A stretch of DNA of 64,000 bases, taken from the NCBI RefSeq assembly GCF_932276165.1, contig NC_064005.1, positions 5,022,001-5,086,000 on the forward strand, in the 5' to 3' direction. Source of the DNA: Plutella xylostella (lineage: Eukaryota > Arthropoda > Insecta > Lepidoptera > Plutellidae). Shown here piece by piece: positions 47,019-59,397 of this stretch. The translations under genes were made by a program, and so were the position numbers. Numbering within the stretch: position 1 is the stretch's first letter; each line of letters starts with the position of its first letter. The notes under the pieces are model-generated. The model saw only the letters and a program-made list of their open reading frames with translations, made no database searches and had not been told where the DNA came from.

Positions 47019-50000
47019 TTTAGGTAAATGTATGCCGCTTTCGCCGTGTTAACAATGATGTTGTTACATTATGTTTTAGTAACTTATTAGTATTACAAAA
47101 ACTTTGTCTTTTATAAAATTGTGTTACCTTTAAGGCGTGTCCCTTTAAAGTGTAAGGCTTACGTACACGCTTTAAGGCTTACACATTCACTTCGGTCACT
47201 TTCACGAAAAGCTAAGTTTTGGGCGCTGTTTGCTGCACAATGTACGATGCTATAAACGTGCCGATGGCATGACAGCTGTTCAGAAATGAAGCCTGAAAAT
47301 TATGAAATAGCAATTGATCGACTGTTTTCAGCTATTTTCAGTAGCTGAAGTAAGTATTAGGTTTGTTTCGTATCGTTGAGCAAGAACCAACAATACCGGA
47401 TATTTTGTTTTGCATTTTCATACACAACTCATATTTCTAGATGAGTTCAACGTTGGAATTTTAAGCTATTTTAGATTCTCGAAACTCAAAACATTCGGTA
47501 TACAAAACAGCTAAGTCGGTCGGCGTCAAACAGCTGTTTTGCTTACTGGGAACTGGGAACGCAACTCTAATTTACTTACTTACTATCGTGAAAATATGAA
47601 AAGTCTACGGGACAGACTTGCCGTTTGCGGTAAACAAACAGAAAAGTAAAAAGTACCTATTGAACTACCTACAGAACTGAACATAACTCTGCGAAAGGTT
47701 AAATATGACAAAAATCTATGTAAGTAAGTACATGTAACTTCGCTTTTCAGCCCAAAACAGATCTATCAGGATACCTACACCCAACTAAAGTATTACCTAC
47801 ATGAGTTGGTATAATCTTAAACTGTGTTGTTATTTTTCTCTACAAGAGGTATTTGGATGTTAAAAACTCATATCCAAGTTTCGGGAATCAGGTTACAACA
47901 AAAGAAATTTCAGTAAATACTGAGTAGGTACTTAGGTAAGCAAGTACTGGAAAATTTGGAAAACCGAAAAGCTTTTGACGAGTTTCTAAGAAATTGAAAT
48001 TAGCATTTCTTAGAATCTTGGCGTTTCGAATCAAACGAAAACAAGATTAAAGAACATAATTTTAGCTTTAAGGAACATGAGGTACCTCTACAGAATTAGT
48101 TTTTATTTTTATTATACAGTGCCCGCCTAAGAGCTTAGTTGATATCCAAATCGCCTGAAACAATCTGGATATTAATCTAGAATGTTGATTACAGATCCAG
48201 TCTTTAGAACACTGCTTTACGAAGCCTTCCTGATTGACTCGACTCCTGCAGTGTCCACGAATTTATGTCTTAAACTATAATTTTACCCGTATAATCTGTG
48301 TCTAGTTCTAGTTAGTGTGCAGCTCTCTGTGGCCGGGCGAGTCTGCGGTATTGTTATTCAGAGCTGGCTCCGGCGAGTTCAAGGCCAGCACGTGGGAGGC
48401 CCCATGCCGGCACTAATCTGTGTCCATGTCCACTGCAGATACGCTATACTTACAACAATATTCAACGACTAATTACCGGGGAATTTAACAAGCCACTTGA
48501 ACTTATTTTATTATGTAGAAGTTCTTCTGAGCTTCTGTGATACTTTTCTAAATACTAATTTCATTTTAAATTTTAAATGTTTTTTGGAAGATGATTTTGA
48601 TTTTGTAAGAATTTACTTATACTGACTGCAATTTACTTGTAGTATTGTTTGGAATTACCATCACAACCATCACATATTGTAGCCTGTAGGTATGGCGTGA
48701 CTACAGAACACCTAATGGACTTTTTTTGCTCAACTATTTTAGAGCTGGCCTTGAGAACTCCAGATATAACGTTAGTTAGAATCACTACTGGAAATGCTAG
48801 CTCGATCTTAGTCTGTTCACGTTTAAAAAAGGCTTTAGATATGTACATACTTATTATTTCATTATTCATAACTAGCATGGGCCTAAGTTCAGCTCTAAGC
48901 GATTGTTAGTTGATGATTATTATTGGGTCATTTGATGTTAACACATTGATGTACACTAGATTAACGGTGAAATTCATAAAAACGCACAACATTTTTGTAT
49001 GGGAGTTGAGTGTTGATTTGCTGGTGCACATGCCGGCACACTGCCTAGGCGCAGTAAAGAAAACACGACGTCAATGACCGTTGTGTGCGTGTGAGTTCAC
49101 ACTTTTTTCTGTATGAAAACTTATTGCTGTGTGAAAAAAAGGTACTCTGGGTGCACATATAACTTTGAAATCCTTCCAAATAAAGCACAACAAGATGGTC
49201 TTCATACAAACTCTAGGTAAAAGAGGACTGCATTGACCGTTGTTGAAATAATTAGAAAAATAGCGAGGACTGCATTCGACGTTGTGATTTTTTTCTAAAA
49301 GTGTGGTGGACGTCAAATGCAGTCAGTGTCCGTCAGTGGGTTAAGCATGTTAATCTTTCAGTAAGCGGAAAGTAGCCATGAAGAATCTTTGGTGATTATT
49401 CCCATAACGCCACGAGATAGCAATTACTTATTGTTCTTTATCAGTTTTACACCAAATAGTAATCAAATAATGAATGCATTGAAGTGCATAAACACTTGAA
49501 ACGAATAGATATATTTTTCAAAGTACATTGATGATGGTATGTTCAAAGATAATTAAACATTAGTTCCTCTAACGCAACATGACGTCATCGTCATTAGTTT
49601 TTGTGATGCTCAATATACTATCGTCTCGTTGTTTGCTAATTTTAATGTTCTTTAAGTATTACATATCATACAATAAGTCTGTACCGTAGAAATAATTTAA
49701 TGTCTTCCTAAGCTCATCTATAGCCAGAAAGAATCCATCCAATACAGAACACGATATTGTAAAATAAAGTTACGCAAATAAAATATAAATTATAAAGTAA
49801 TTCCAGGATTCATTGTTTCAAGGTAAAAAGAAGCCTTAAACCAACCAATTGTCAAACAAACAAGACAAAAATATCAATTTGAGGGCCATCTAAGCAGAAG
49901 GTATAGGTACCTAAGTAGTCTGGCGTGGCGGCGAAATCATTAAGTAATTTCATATTATTTTTCGCATCGTCTTTTCGGCTTTGCTGTGTCATTCAGCTGA

Positions 50001-50998
50001 AACGATTCCTATCTCGAAGAGCTAAAGAGCAAATTGGTCTGTGCGATCACCTGATTGCCTTGAACTCTCGTATTCGACAGTTTTTGTGCTGAGATACAAC
50101 AGGATACAAGTTGCGTTGGGAGTAGGGTTGTCTCTGGACGTTTTAGTAATTTCATAAATTAGTTTGGGATGTGGGTTATCTGAAACGGATAATTGGTTTG
50201 CGTTTAAGTTTGGGAATGGTCAGTTAAATCCTTAAATGTAAAAACTTTTAGGAATTCTTGTCTTTTTCTAAGCAATGTATCCTCGACGATGTGGTGCTAG
50301 AGACCAGAGAACAGGTTTCCCTGGAGCTTGGGTGCCAGCCCTGCCGGGACCCACTGGCCCTGTGGCTGGCTGCCCTTGAGTCCTTGACGTTTGAGACGAA
50401 CAAGGAAACTGGGTTTGGAAACTTTTTCTCGTTTTTGCTAACTTTACGAAGAAGCTTTGCGAGGACTGGCATTCTTGGATAAATTGCTTGATCACGTGTC
50501 CTTAAGAAGTTTAAGAACATTTAATTTGATGAAACCCTTAATGGATTGAGGGTATTTCAAAAGTGTAGAAATTATAATTGTAATGGTAAGAACATGATAA
50601 AATATCACACCGGTCGATTTTAATGATTATTCATGTAAAGTGGGCATTGTATTTGAAATTGTAGCACACAAGTGATAAGACTTAGTTGACTATATACTAT
50701 AGACTTAGTTAACTAACCTCACATACACATAGGTGTATGTATTGATCACTAATGTCTAGAACAAATATGGCCGATCTATGTGCCTCGGTAAGTCGGCATG
50801 TGAATTGTGGTTTTCCAAGATAACTCGACGGTTTCCTCCTACCAAAACATTTTCCATTTTAAGGACCTGGTTTCGAAAATTAACTGTTAACCGTTGCGAT
50901 TATAAATTATTCACCTACCTTCGAATTTCTAGATGAAAAATACTGGAATCTAATTTTAATAAAGTAAATGAAATAATACGAGAGTAATGAGTACTCAC
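47019..50998. other. No gene recognised
   Basis: Long AT-rich interval. A GC-richer piece at 50,270-50,500 gives 74-90 codon frames on both strands without family resemblance, and 48,340-48,430 is locally GC-rich. None has paired splice sites. Presumed intron of the miRNA host. Confidence 0.35.
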
Positions 50999-51095
50999 CG
51001 ACGCGGATGCTGGATGTTGCATAACTGGACGCGGAACCGGCAGCCGGCCCCCACTACCGACACGTCACCCACCGGGAGCCAACCACCACAATAAC
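50999..51095 (-). ncRNA. Candidate 97-nt host-transcript exon
   Basis: On the - strand CCTGTTTTTCCAG precedes GTTATTGTGGTGG, and the segment ends CGCGTCG with donor GTGAGTAC. Both borders are near consensus. One frame is open (YCGGWLPVGDVSVVGAG...), but I recognise no protein. It follows a GC island on the same strand (51,110-51,400) and fits an early exon of the miRNA host RNA. Confidence 0.45.
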
Positions 51096-51109
51096 CTGGA
51101 AAAACAGGT

Positions 51110-51400
51110 GCACGTGAGTCCTGAGTGTCCACCGACGCCGTGCAGGTGAGGAGGCAGGCTGTTGTTGACCTTGATCAGCCGGGCCGGGCGCGGCGGCGCG
51201 CGGCGCGGGCGGCGCGGCACTGAGGCTCCCGCCGCGCCGCCTGCCGCTCCTGCATTGCGGCGCGCAAGCGCATTCGCGCGCTCATGACCTTGGCATTGAA
51301 CTTGGCAATGGGCCGGGAGGGGCGCGCGGGGGGCGTGCAGCTGCCTGCACCGCCCCGCGCCCGCCGCTCCGCGCGGCCGACCAACTACACCATATGCATG
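51110..51400. promoter_or_regulatory. GC island upstream of candidate exon
   Basis: CpG-dense sequence containing CCAAGGTCATGA on the - strand (an FTZ-F1/ERR-like half-site) and GCGCAAGCGCATTCGCGC. Overlapping frames on both strands are compositional. A promoter or enhancer for the - strand host is inferred from position only. Confidence 0.35.
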
Positions 51401-52559
51401 TAGGGACCAGAGCATTTCCTTTCAGCTCTTGATGTTTATAGGTAGATACGAAAAGTATACTTATATATGAATACAGATAGATACGATACTTTAGTTTTGA
51501 AGTTTCAGTATTTATGAAGAAATTACTTAGTAAGTAAGTATACAACACAAAACCCGTCTAGATAGACAAACAATGCCGCGGTTACTGTATTAAGTAGGCA
51601 ACTCCATGATGCTTGGTGGTTCTAATTTTAGCTCATGGAAGACGAATGGTCCAGTCGACGGATAACATCTGATGTAACGTCGGATCGCGAACAAAAAATT
51701 AATGGTACTCGAGAGTTTGCTCATGACTCGAATTTCATTAGGTGTCTGCTTATTTTTATTTGCTTGGTAATTATTAATTATTGGCAACGGCATTTTCCAT
51801 TATATACTTACTTAAAGTACTTACAGGGTGTTGCTAAAAGTTGAATACAGTAAGTTAATTTTGAAATTAAATTGGGAAAACTAAGATAAAACCCAATACT
51901 TACATTAGGAAAAAATATTGTTAATATTTTGTTGCTTAAAAACTCGAAACATTATTTATATACAATGCTGCTGTTTCACAAGTTACGTCATTTATGTGAT
52001 TCCCCTTTCGTAAAAGAATGAAAGACTTGCGGTCGCGGCCGCCGGCCTACGTTGTTCTTGGAGATTCCCGATTCGAGTCGTGTAGACGTGCCCGCGTGTT
52101 GTGTGCTGAATGCATAAAGACTGCTTGAACTTCGCGGATGTACAGGACAGGATAGGAATATCATTGTCGTTGCCCTAGTGCTTTTAGTGAAGGGGGAAAT
52201 CTTTCAATAATAAAAAATATCTATTGAGGGATGGGTGGTGAGAATCAAGTGATACGATTAACTGTAATATTCTTTCAGGCAAGCGAAATAAGTAGTACTT
52301 AAGTTTTATTTTCTTTTATTTAACATTTTAAGTGTGATGTGAACAGAAAACAAAATTAATTCTGCAAAGTTCTTCTACAGAAGTTCTTACTGAAAGACGA
52401 GAACGAGTATTACTGAAAGATTTGCCAGAATGTAAGTTAAAGTTAAATAATAATATGCGAGGCCAGGCAGCTAGGTCCCACTTCAATCTCACCAAAGAGG
52501 CTGTGTAACATTGCATTACGAAATGAGTTCGTGAAACATTTTGCAGCGATGATGATAAT
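51401..52559. other. No gene recognised
   Basis: AT-rich; ACAGGGTGTTGCTAAAAG at 51,824-51,841 is the terminal module of MITE family M3. Nothing else supported. Confidence 0.35.
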
Positions 52560-52690
52560 AATACATGTAGCACGAGCCTGGGAGATATCCCCCCTTCCTC
52601 ACTCCCACTCACCCCCTGCCCCCTAGAGGGGCGCGGGATCGATGTGGCGACGCGCGCAGCCGGTCCAGCACTCCCTCGGGGATGGTGCCA
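52560..52690. promoter_or_regulatory. Short GC island
   Basis: C-rich CCCACTCACCCCCTGCCCCC followed by CpG-rich GCGACGCGCGCAGCCGG. No gene signal; possible regulatory block by composition only. Confidence 0.25.
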
Positions 52691-53219
52691 ACATTGAAAT
52701 ATTAATTACGTTCTTTATTTCAATGTTAACCGTTTGAAAGACGAATTCGAAATTCCAAATTGGTTTTCGATGGGGCGACGTTGCGTAAGCTGTTCTTAGC
52801 TGTGATTGGTGGGTTTGAATTAATAATTTAATTGGCTTTCCGAAGGGAAATCTATCTTCGTTTGTTTTTTCTTGATAGGTCGGAATCTTTTGTTTTTCAT
52901 GGATTATGTACTTATGTTAAGTACTTGTTACATTACATGAGTATATTTTAATCTACCTAAGATTTTAAGTTACTCGTACCTTAAATGAAATCTTAACCTA
53001 CTCTATTCAGGGATGGGGTAAAGTTTCTGATGTGGCTCCCTGCAGTCTCCAATCGTTTTACATGTCCCCTTGTTTTATATTAGTGCAGAAAGCCTGTAGG
53101 TTTCAACAGCTGATATTGGTGCTGGGTTAAACCACCATCATTTTCAGACTAACAGTAAATCAGTGGCATAATTAAATTATTATTACCACAATGGCTATCC
53201 TCAGGTTTTAGTTTCAGAC
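52691..53219. other. Nothing recognised
   Basis: AT-rich spacer before the RTE insertion; no frame or repeat supported. Confidence 0.4.
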
Positions 53220-53230
53220 GTTTAATTATT

Positions 53231-53677
53231 CATATTCTCCTCGGCCATTCCTCAGAGCCTGAAGACAAAAGTCTTCAACCAGTGCGTCCTGCCAGTGATG
53301 ACGTATGGTGCAGAGACGTGGACACTGACGGTAGGACTGGTCCACCGATTTAAAGTCGCTTAGCGTGCTATGGAGAGAGCTATGCTTGGGGTTTCTCTGA
53401 TGGATCGTATCAGAAATGAGGTTATCCGTCAGAGGACTAAGGTTACCGACATAGCTGTCAAAATATGCAAGCTGAAGTGGCAGTGGGCTGGTCATATCTG
53501 CCGAAGAACCGATAACCGTTGGGGTAGACGAGTTCTCGAGTGGAGACCACGAACAGGCAAACGCAGCGTGGGACGCCCTCCTGCCCTCTGGACTAACGAC
53601 CTTAGGCGGGTGGCGCTCCTTGGGAGAGGCCTATGTCCAGCAGTGGATGATTATTGGCTGATGATGATGATGATGAT
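53231..53677 (+). mobile_element. RTE-type LINE, 5'-truncated copy 1
   Basis: Bounded by an exact 11-bp target duplication GTTTAATTATT (53,220-53,230 and 53,678-53,688). It contains the end of ORF2: MERAMLGVSLMDRIRNEVIR, then KWQWAGHICRR and GKRSVGRPPALW, the usual C-terminus of RTE reverse-transcriptase proteins, followed by a GAT-repeat tail. The terminal frame (53,370-53,696) is open; an upstream in-frame TAG at about 53,360 breaks it. No RT core, so inactive. Confidence 0.92.
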
Positions 53678-53688
53678 GTTTAATTATT

Positions 53689-54380
53689 TATTTTAGTATG
53701 AAGCTATGTTATCGTTGATCCTTGCTCGTAATAAAACATAAAATACTTAATTAAGTAAGGCAATTAAGTACAAGCACCGTTACATTTTATGAGTAGTAAA
53801 ATGGTTGGCCCTTGGCCAGAAAGTTGGATTGTATTACAACGTAGATGAAAAAAATAAAACAGCCTTTCATATAACTTTAAACGACATTTTAAGTAGATGC
53901 TACCTAAGTATTAAAAGTACTGTATCGGACTACGTACTTAAATTTTAGGTAGTGTAGGAATACTCATAGTAAATGAGGGCTGTATAAGATGAATTTAAAT
54001 TTTAAATTGTAATTGTTTTAAATTTTTTATTGTTTGAAAGAAAACACATCAAAAATAATATTTTCGCGCTCCCTGGGAGCAATGCCCATCAACATCATCA
54101 GGCTTTAATCATCCTGCTGGTACCTACTCAGCATCACCTGTCTTCCCCTTTTGAAGTCTCAACATTATTAGTGAACTTGTATGTAACTTTCTCAGAATCA
54201 TAAAAAGTTAGGTAATCAGCTTATTAGGATCATAAGAAGGACACAGACAAATACTTCGCATTTATATTACTTTATGTTCAATATGCAATAATATGGATAA
54301 GGATTAGCGTAAACAATTAACCATCCCTTATCTATCTTTCCGGAGCGGATGTCCAGTATATAGTTATGGGTACAGAGCTG
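53689..54380. other. Nothing recognised
   Basis: AT-rich spacer without features that can be supported. Confidence 0.4.
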
Positions 54381-54389
54381 GTTATCGAT

Positions 54390-54440
54390 TGCAACTGGAT
54401 GCGCGTCAGCCGCCCGCCCCGCGCGCCGCCCGCCCGCCCA
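54390..54440. promoter_or_regulatory. Short GC island
   Basis: About 50 bases of CCGCC/CCCGCGCG sequence in AT-rich DNA; function unknown. Confidence 0.2.
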
Positions 54441-55914
54441 CGGCTTCCATTCACTATTTACAGAAAGTATTTGCGAAGTATTTGTTGGGAATGTTGCACA
54501 TATTTCGGATACCATTAATCAGGTTGGAATTGTCCCATATTAGTTTGGTTATGAAATAGACTGTTTTTATTCCTTTACACGGGACACGGGATCCTTGGTA
54601 CAAAATGTCTAGCAAAAGCAACGACTTTCTCGGTATACCTAATACAATTTATAATAATGAGAAATAAGCTTATACACGTGGAACAATTTTCATATTTATC
54701 ATTTAAGAAATAAATTGTATTCAGGTTGTATGTGTGCCAACTGAGCGATAAAGATGAACTGGCAAATTAATTAGTACAAAAATTGGCAAATGATGGTTCA
54801 TGGACTGTCGAGTCATTCAAAATTGTGATATTTTTGTTTATGTGTATCCACGTATATTAAGTATTCTTCAGGAAACACTGCTGTAATCTAAAATATGGAT
54901 TATTCTTAAAATGATATAATTGAAATTAACTTTCACTAACTTATTAAAAGATATTCAGATTTTCCGAACATAAGACTTGTTCAGAATAAATGTTCGATAT
55001 CTGTGTATCAACGTATCTATACATATCTATCTCATTATCTTTAAGGGTCACCTATTATGCATTAATGAAGCTTTATAAATATACCAACACTTTATTGATT
55101 AGATACGATCAATGATCGTCGATCATACGATTCATGCGATATGCTGCTTAGAGCTTGTTAATAAAAAAAATACACTATTTGAAATTATGGTTGAAAATCT
55201 GTGAAATAGACGGCTAGTATAAAATAGGATAAAATTATGAAACTAGTAACTACTACTACTAGATAAGAGATAAGATAAAAATTCTTTATTCGGTACACCA
55301 CACAGCACACACCAAAAATCCACAAAAACAAAAAAAGCAAAAAGCTTTTAGCAAGTAGCAAATTATTTAAGTTGGTATCTATAAATAAATACTTTTATTT
55401 TAGGTAGGCATTTAAAAAAATATTAGGTGTAGTTTTCATTCGGGAAGCGTGGGCGTTAAAATTTAGCATTAAACTTCTCGGAACGTGAAAAAGATACTCT
55501 AAAGTTAGGCACCCAGCGCCCACGCAAACAACTATAAAAAATTAATAAACCTCAGGACCCGCCTCGGCTTTACAACATTGGGTGCTGTCTATTTTTGGAA
55601 CATAAAGGAAAGTTATTTTGCGTTTTTTGTATTACTTTCACAAGTATTGTAATTGGATTAGGAAAACAGTACTATTTAAGTACATATTTGAATTCTGATG
55701 AATTCGTACTTGGTTTAACTGTTTGTATTAAAGTTATTTTATCGGAAATTGTTGTTGAATAATAATGATTTGGTAACCCTTTTTCAACACACCTACCAAT
55801 AACCTTTCACATTTTAATATTGAAGCTGAATTTTAATAAAAGCATTCCCCAGTCACCAAATTACATTTTCCAGTGAAAAGCCAGCGTCCCAGCGCTGCAC
55901 TTCAAGAGCTGTAA
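54441..55914. other. Mostly unrecognised; LINE tail at 55,262-55,330
   Basis: AGATAAGATAAAAATTCTTT then ATTCGGTACACCACAC resembles, on the - strand, the 3' end of a jockey/R1-like LINE; a comparable motif occurs at 61,885. Remainder AT-rich and featureless. Confidence 0.35.
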
Positions 55915-56015
55915 ATGTCACCCCCTCCCCGCTGTTTGCTTACCCCCCGCCCCCGCCTCACCCCGCCCCCGCCCCCGCCCTGCCCCGGCGTGGGCGGCCT
56001 TGCCCTTGCCCTGTA
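55915..56015. promoter_or_regulatory. C-rich island
   Basis: Runs of CCCCCGCCC and CCGCCCCCG ending in GTGGGCGG, a GC-box-like motif. Possibly regulatory; no splice donor or TSS signal seen. Confidence 0.25.
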
Positions 56016-56117
56016 ATCGATACAGCGCGCTCAGCTGGCGGCTCTTCACATTGTTTACTTCACAGCTCTTTATATTTATGAGAGCCTGGTAATTTTATAA
56101 AAATATACACTAGAGGT

Positions 56118-56275
56118 AAATGGGGACTGTTATAAACAGTGGCTCAGGGGGTAATTTTCTATAGAAACTTTGTTGGTTTCTGTTTTCTCTCGCGAATTTC
56201 CAAAATTGTAGAGCTAAAGTTGTTTAGGATGGCCCCTGAGTCAACCCCTTTCGGCTTAGTATATCACATTTGAAA
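56118..56275. mobile_element. MITE family M3 copy
   Basis: GTGGCTCAGGGGGTAATTTT at the left, and GTTGTTTAGGATGGCCCCTG with CCCTTTCGGCTTAGTATA at the right, keep family M3 module order, with a TTTCTATAGAAACTTTG-like core. Confidence 0.6.
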
Positions 56276-56409
56276 TAGTCTGCGTACTACTTTATATTAT
56301 GTTTCGAATCGTTTGGTTGCTTCCTGCAACGATCCATTTGGATAATGTACTAACCAATAGTCCCAAATTTGTTTTCGAACCGAAATTTAGAAATTTGGTA
56401 TTTTGTACA

Positions 56410-57242
56410 TCATCAGCCAATAGTCATCCACTGCTGGACATAGGCCTCTCCCAAGGAGCGCCACAACACTCGGTCCTCGGCCTTCCTCATCCAACCACTA
56501 CCCGCCACCCGCCTAAGGTCGTCAGTCCAGCGGGCAGGAGGGCGTCCCACGCTGCGTTTGCCTGTTCGTGGTCTCCACTCGAGAACTCGTCTACCCCAAC
56601 GGTTATCGGTTCTTCGGCAGATATGACCAGCCCACTGCCACTTCAGCTTGCATATTTTGACAGCTATGTCAGTAACCTTAGGCCCGGGTCTCCTATTACG
56701 CGCCGTAGGTCGCGTCCAGCGTCACGCCGTAGGACGCGTCACGATGCTCACTAGATCTACGCGCCAACGTCGGCGTGTGAGGGAGACCGCATCAGTACAA
56801 TTCTATAGTGAGCATCGTGACACGGCCTACGGCGTGACGCTGGACGCGACCTGCGGCGAAAATAGGAGACCGAGGCCTTAGTCCTCTGACGGATAACCTC
56901 ATTTCTGATACGATCCATCAGAGAAACCCCAAGCATAGCTCTCTCCATAGCACGCTGAGCGACTTTAAATCGGTGGACCAGTCCTACCGTCAGTGTCCAC
57001 GTCTCTGCACCATACGTCATCACTGGCAGGACGCACTGGTTGAAGACTTTTGTCTTCAGGCTCTGAGGAATGGCCGAGGAGAATATGTGACGAAGTTTCC
57101 CGAATGCAGCCCAACCCAGTTGGATGCGCCTTGCAGCCTCCTTGTCGAAGTTGCTTCTGCCTAGCCGAATAGTCTGCCCGAGGTAGACATATTCTTGCAC
57201 AACTTCGATTGTTGCCTCACCAACGGCGACCGGCTCCGTACC
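56410..57242 (-). mobile_element. RTE-type LINE copy 2, interrupted by a MITE
   Basis: Exact 12-bp target duplication GTATTTTGTACA (56,398-56,409 and 57,243-57,254). On the - strand it encodes MQEYVYLGQTIRLGRSNFDK, then KTKVFNQCVLPVMTYGAETW and MERAMLGVSLMDRIRNEVIR, the RT thumb/C-terminal region. The frame is broken at 56,877 by a MITE and resumes at 56,677 with the same C-terminus as copy 1. Longer at the 5' end than copy 1, opposite orientation, 3 kb away. Confidence 0.93.
56681..56877. mobile_element. 197-bp Harbinger-like MITE inside LINE copy 2
   Basis: TIRs GGCCCGGGTCTCC and GGAGACCGAGGCC (inverted, one or two mismatches) continue inward through GGTCGCGTCCAGCGTCACGC and CACGATGCTCACTA on both arms. 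TTA flanks each side (56,678-56,680 and 56,878-56,880), while the uninterrupted LINE copy at 53.4 kb has a single TTA at the same point. A 3-bp TTA/TWA target duplication is characteristic of PIF/Harbinger. Confidence 0.88.
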
Positions 57243-57254
57243 GTATTTTGTACA

Positions 57255-57857
57255 GATTCGCTTTATTCCTTTGAACCACTAATTTTATTTGGTTTTGTCC
57301 AATTTCCGTAAGTTCTAAAACAAGAAAAAAATGATTTTTTCCCTCTCATGTAAAATAACTTTCATTAATAATTAATCAAAGTAACGTTTGCCAACAACTT
57401 TTCCTCAAGAGCAAACAAATCATCTGGCAACAAAGTAAGTCCCTACTCAGAAGTAAACGTGCCATACCCGAGAGAGTTCTAAAAACGTCTCAGTTTACAC
57501 GTGTCGGGTAAACATTGTCCGGAGAGGGTATCGATGATTGAGGGGATGGGTAAAGGTAACGAAATGCCGTTGGGATCCGAGTCACCTTAGGAATTTTCCC
57601 TTTTCTGACGATTATCTCTCAATTAGATATAGTTGTTCTATTTTATTTTCAGTCTTCTAATTAGAAAAGTACTTTTGTTCCTTGGTTTTAGTTATTTAAA
57701 TATATTATCTTCCTAGAGTAGTCCGTGACGGTAACGACTGCAATAGTTGTAATATCTACATACATTATGCTCACGACTGTAATCTCCTAAGGGGTAGTCA
57801 GAGAGAACTCGTAAGAGCCACTCACGTGATAGGTCCGTCTGGCCATTTTGGAATGAG
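57255..57857. other. Nothing recognised
   Basis: AT-rich spacer after LINE copy 2; no supported signal. Confidence 0.4.
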
Positions 57858-57911
57858 TACAATAATATCTGGGAACATCTAACACACGGCCATCCGTCCC
57901 CAAACTAGGAA
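57858..57911 (-). repeat. SINE-B tail fragment
   Basis: GGGAACATCTAACACACGGC and CATCCGTCCCCAAACTAGG match the 3' part of the SINE-B copy at 62,735-62,977 (GGGGACATCTCACACACGGC). Confidence 0.6.
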
Positions 57912-57924
57912 GAGCATGTACAAT

Positions 57925-58256
57925 TATATTCTATTCTATTCTTTGTGGGGGTGTAAGTACCTGCACCTGGCTCTCTCGAGTGGAACCTTTGTCCCCTAGG
58001 TCTAAACAGCCTTCCTAAGCTTGGACCATTTCCCACCACGCTGGTCCACTGCGGGTTGGTGGGTTCACATACCTAGATGTGCTAAATCTAGATATGCAGG
58101 TTTCCTCCAGATGTTTTCCTTCACCGTAAGAGCGATGGTATACATTGTACTTAAATTCAATGAACTCATTGGTACATGTCAGCGCCGGATTCGAACTCGC
58201 ATCTCTGGCGTGAGAAGCGGGCGCTTACCCGACTGAGCTACCAGGACCACCGCTCT
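57925..58256 (-). repeat. SINE-A, full-length copy
   Basis: tRNA-headed SINE on the - strand: the head reads GAGCGGTGGTCCTGGTAGCT with the A box, B box as GAGTTCGAATCC, a unique body, and a GAATA-repeat tail on the - strand (TATTC on +, about 57,929-57,942). Flanked by a 13-bp duplication GAGCATGTACAAT / GAGCACGTACAAT with one mismatch. About 330 bp; defines the family used for the other SINE-A calls. Confidence 0.88.
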
Positions 58257-58371
58257 GAGCACGTACAATAAAGCGTTCATAAATAAATACTCGTACAGCC
58301 TACGTGGTTAAAGCGATCGATACAGGGCACCTGGGATATTCAGGGAACCACAGAGCTATTCCGAGGGCCCT

Positions 58372-58455
58372 TATCACCACCGACACATTGGCAATCTATA
58401 ATCCCTGCTTATAAGTCAAACATCTGTCAGATTCATACAAGTTCTATCGGTGGTG
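58372..58455. mobile_element. MITE family M2, diverged copy
   Basis: TATCACCACCGACACATTGG and CTATCGGTGGTGTTACG as ends, with GTCAAACATCTGTCAGATTC inside, match the element at 19,132-19,280. Confidence 0.6.
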
Positions 58456-59194
58456 TTACGGTAGCAGGTAGTCTGTGTATGCTGATGTTCTGTATCATTT
58501 GCCATCTCACTATATTATTGAAGTTTATTTATTGGGTTATGTCCTGTACGGGTATAAGTACATAAAATGAACCAAAATTGTGTCAAGGGGCTAGAGCACC
58601 CCTTGTCGACTCCTCCAATTGAGTTATTTGATCACTCAGGGGTTTGATTCGAGTTACCCTCCAATATTTTTTTCTGTAGGTAAGTATATTGGTTTCATAT
58701 AGTATACCTAATGGTCGAATAAAATTTCCGTTTTGTGGCAAACACGCCTACTATTCGAAGTTCGAACACAGGTGTCACCTAGTGTGAGGATCACAGTATG
58801 TTGTTATGTAAGTTAAACTATGTTTTTAAAACATTTTCATTTTCATTTATCGATAACAGCGTTATAAATACAAAATTGATACAATATGAGATAGGCAAGT
58901 ACTCGCAAATGTGATTTGGCGTATACTGTAAGATCTATAAACTCTCTCATCTATATCTTCTTTTTCAAAAATATACACAGTCATGATGAAGTTGCCCCTA
59001 CTCGGCTTGTTCATCCCCCCGCACCCCTCTTCTTCTGACCTACATAGGGATAAGTTCACATATGCACAAACACACACACACACACACACTTTGGATGGAT
59101 ACACTGCCTGAAGAGCCCGATTCCCGGCCGGGGCTGATATACCTACATATATGTTCATATAAAAGTGGTATAGTAGGCAGGAAAGGTTAGGATC
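58456..59194. other. Nothing recognised apart from (CA)n
   Basis: AT-rich spacer; CA dinucleotide tract at 59,070-59,089. No gene signal. Confidence 0.4.
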
Positions 59195-59397
59195 AATTTT
59201 TGTTCTACGACTTTTGGAAATTGGTAAAAAAGAGATCTCGTGACAAACGATGTTTCTATGGGGAAATTAGCAAGCGAAAATCGTTAGTACTTTCCTAAGC
59301 CAAAGAACAAAAGTTTATCAGAATGAGGCTCTGAGTCAGCCCCTGAGTCACCCTTTTTGTCTTACTGTACCTACCACATTTGCAACGCCCTGTATTT
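59195..59397. mobile_element. MITE family M3 copy
   Basis: TTTGTTCTACGACTTTTGG at the left; AAGAACAAAAGTTTATCAGA, GTCAGCCCCTGAGTCACCC and TTTGCAACGCCCTGTA at the right, i.e. the right arm including its terminus. Confidence 0.6.

Noticed and set aside
50248..50520. Possible coding exon (74-90 codon frames, some Gly/Pro-rich)
   Set aside because: Considered a collagen-like piece, but there is no strict Gly-X-Y periodicity, no splice pair, and similar frames on both strands.
56299..56754. 151-codon + strand frame
   Set aside because: Antisense of the RTE LINE and its MITE.
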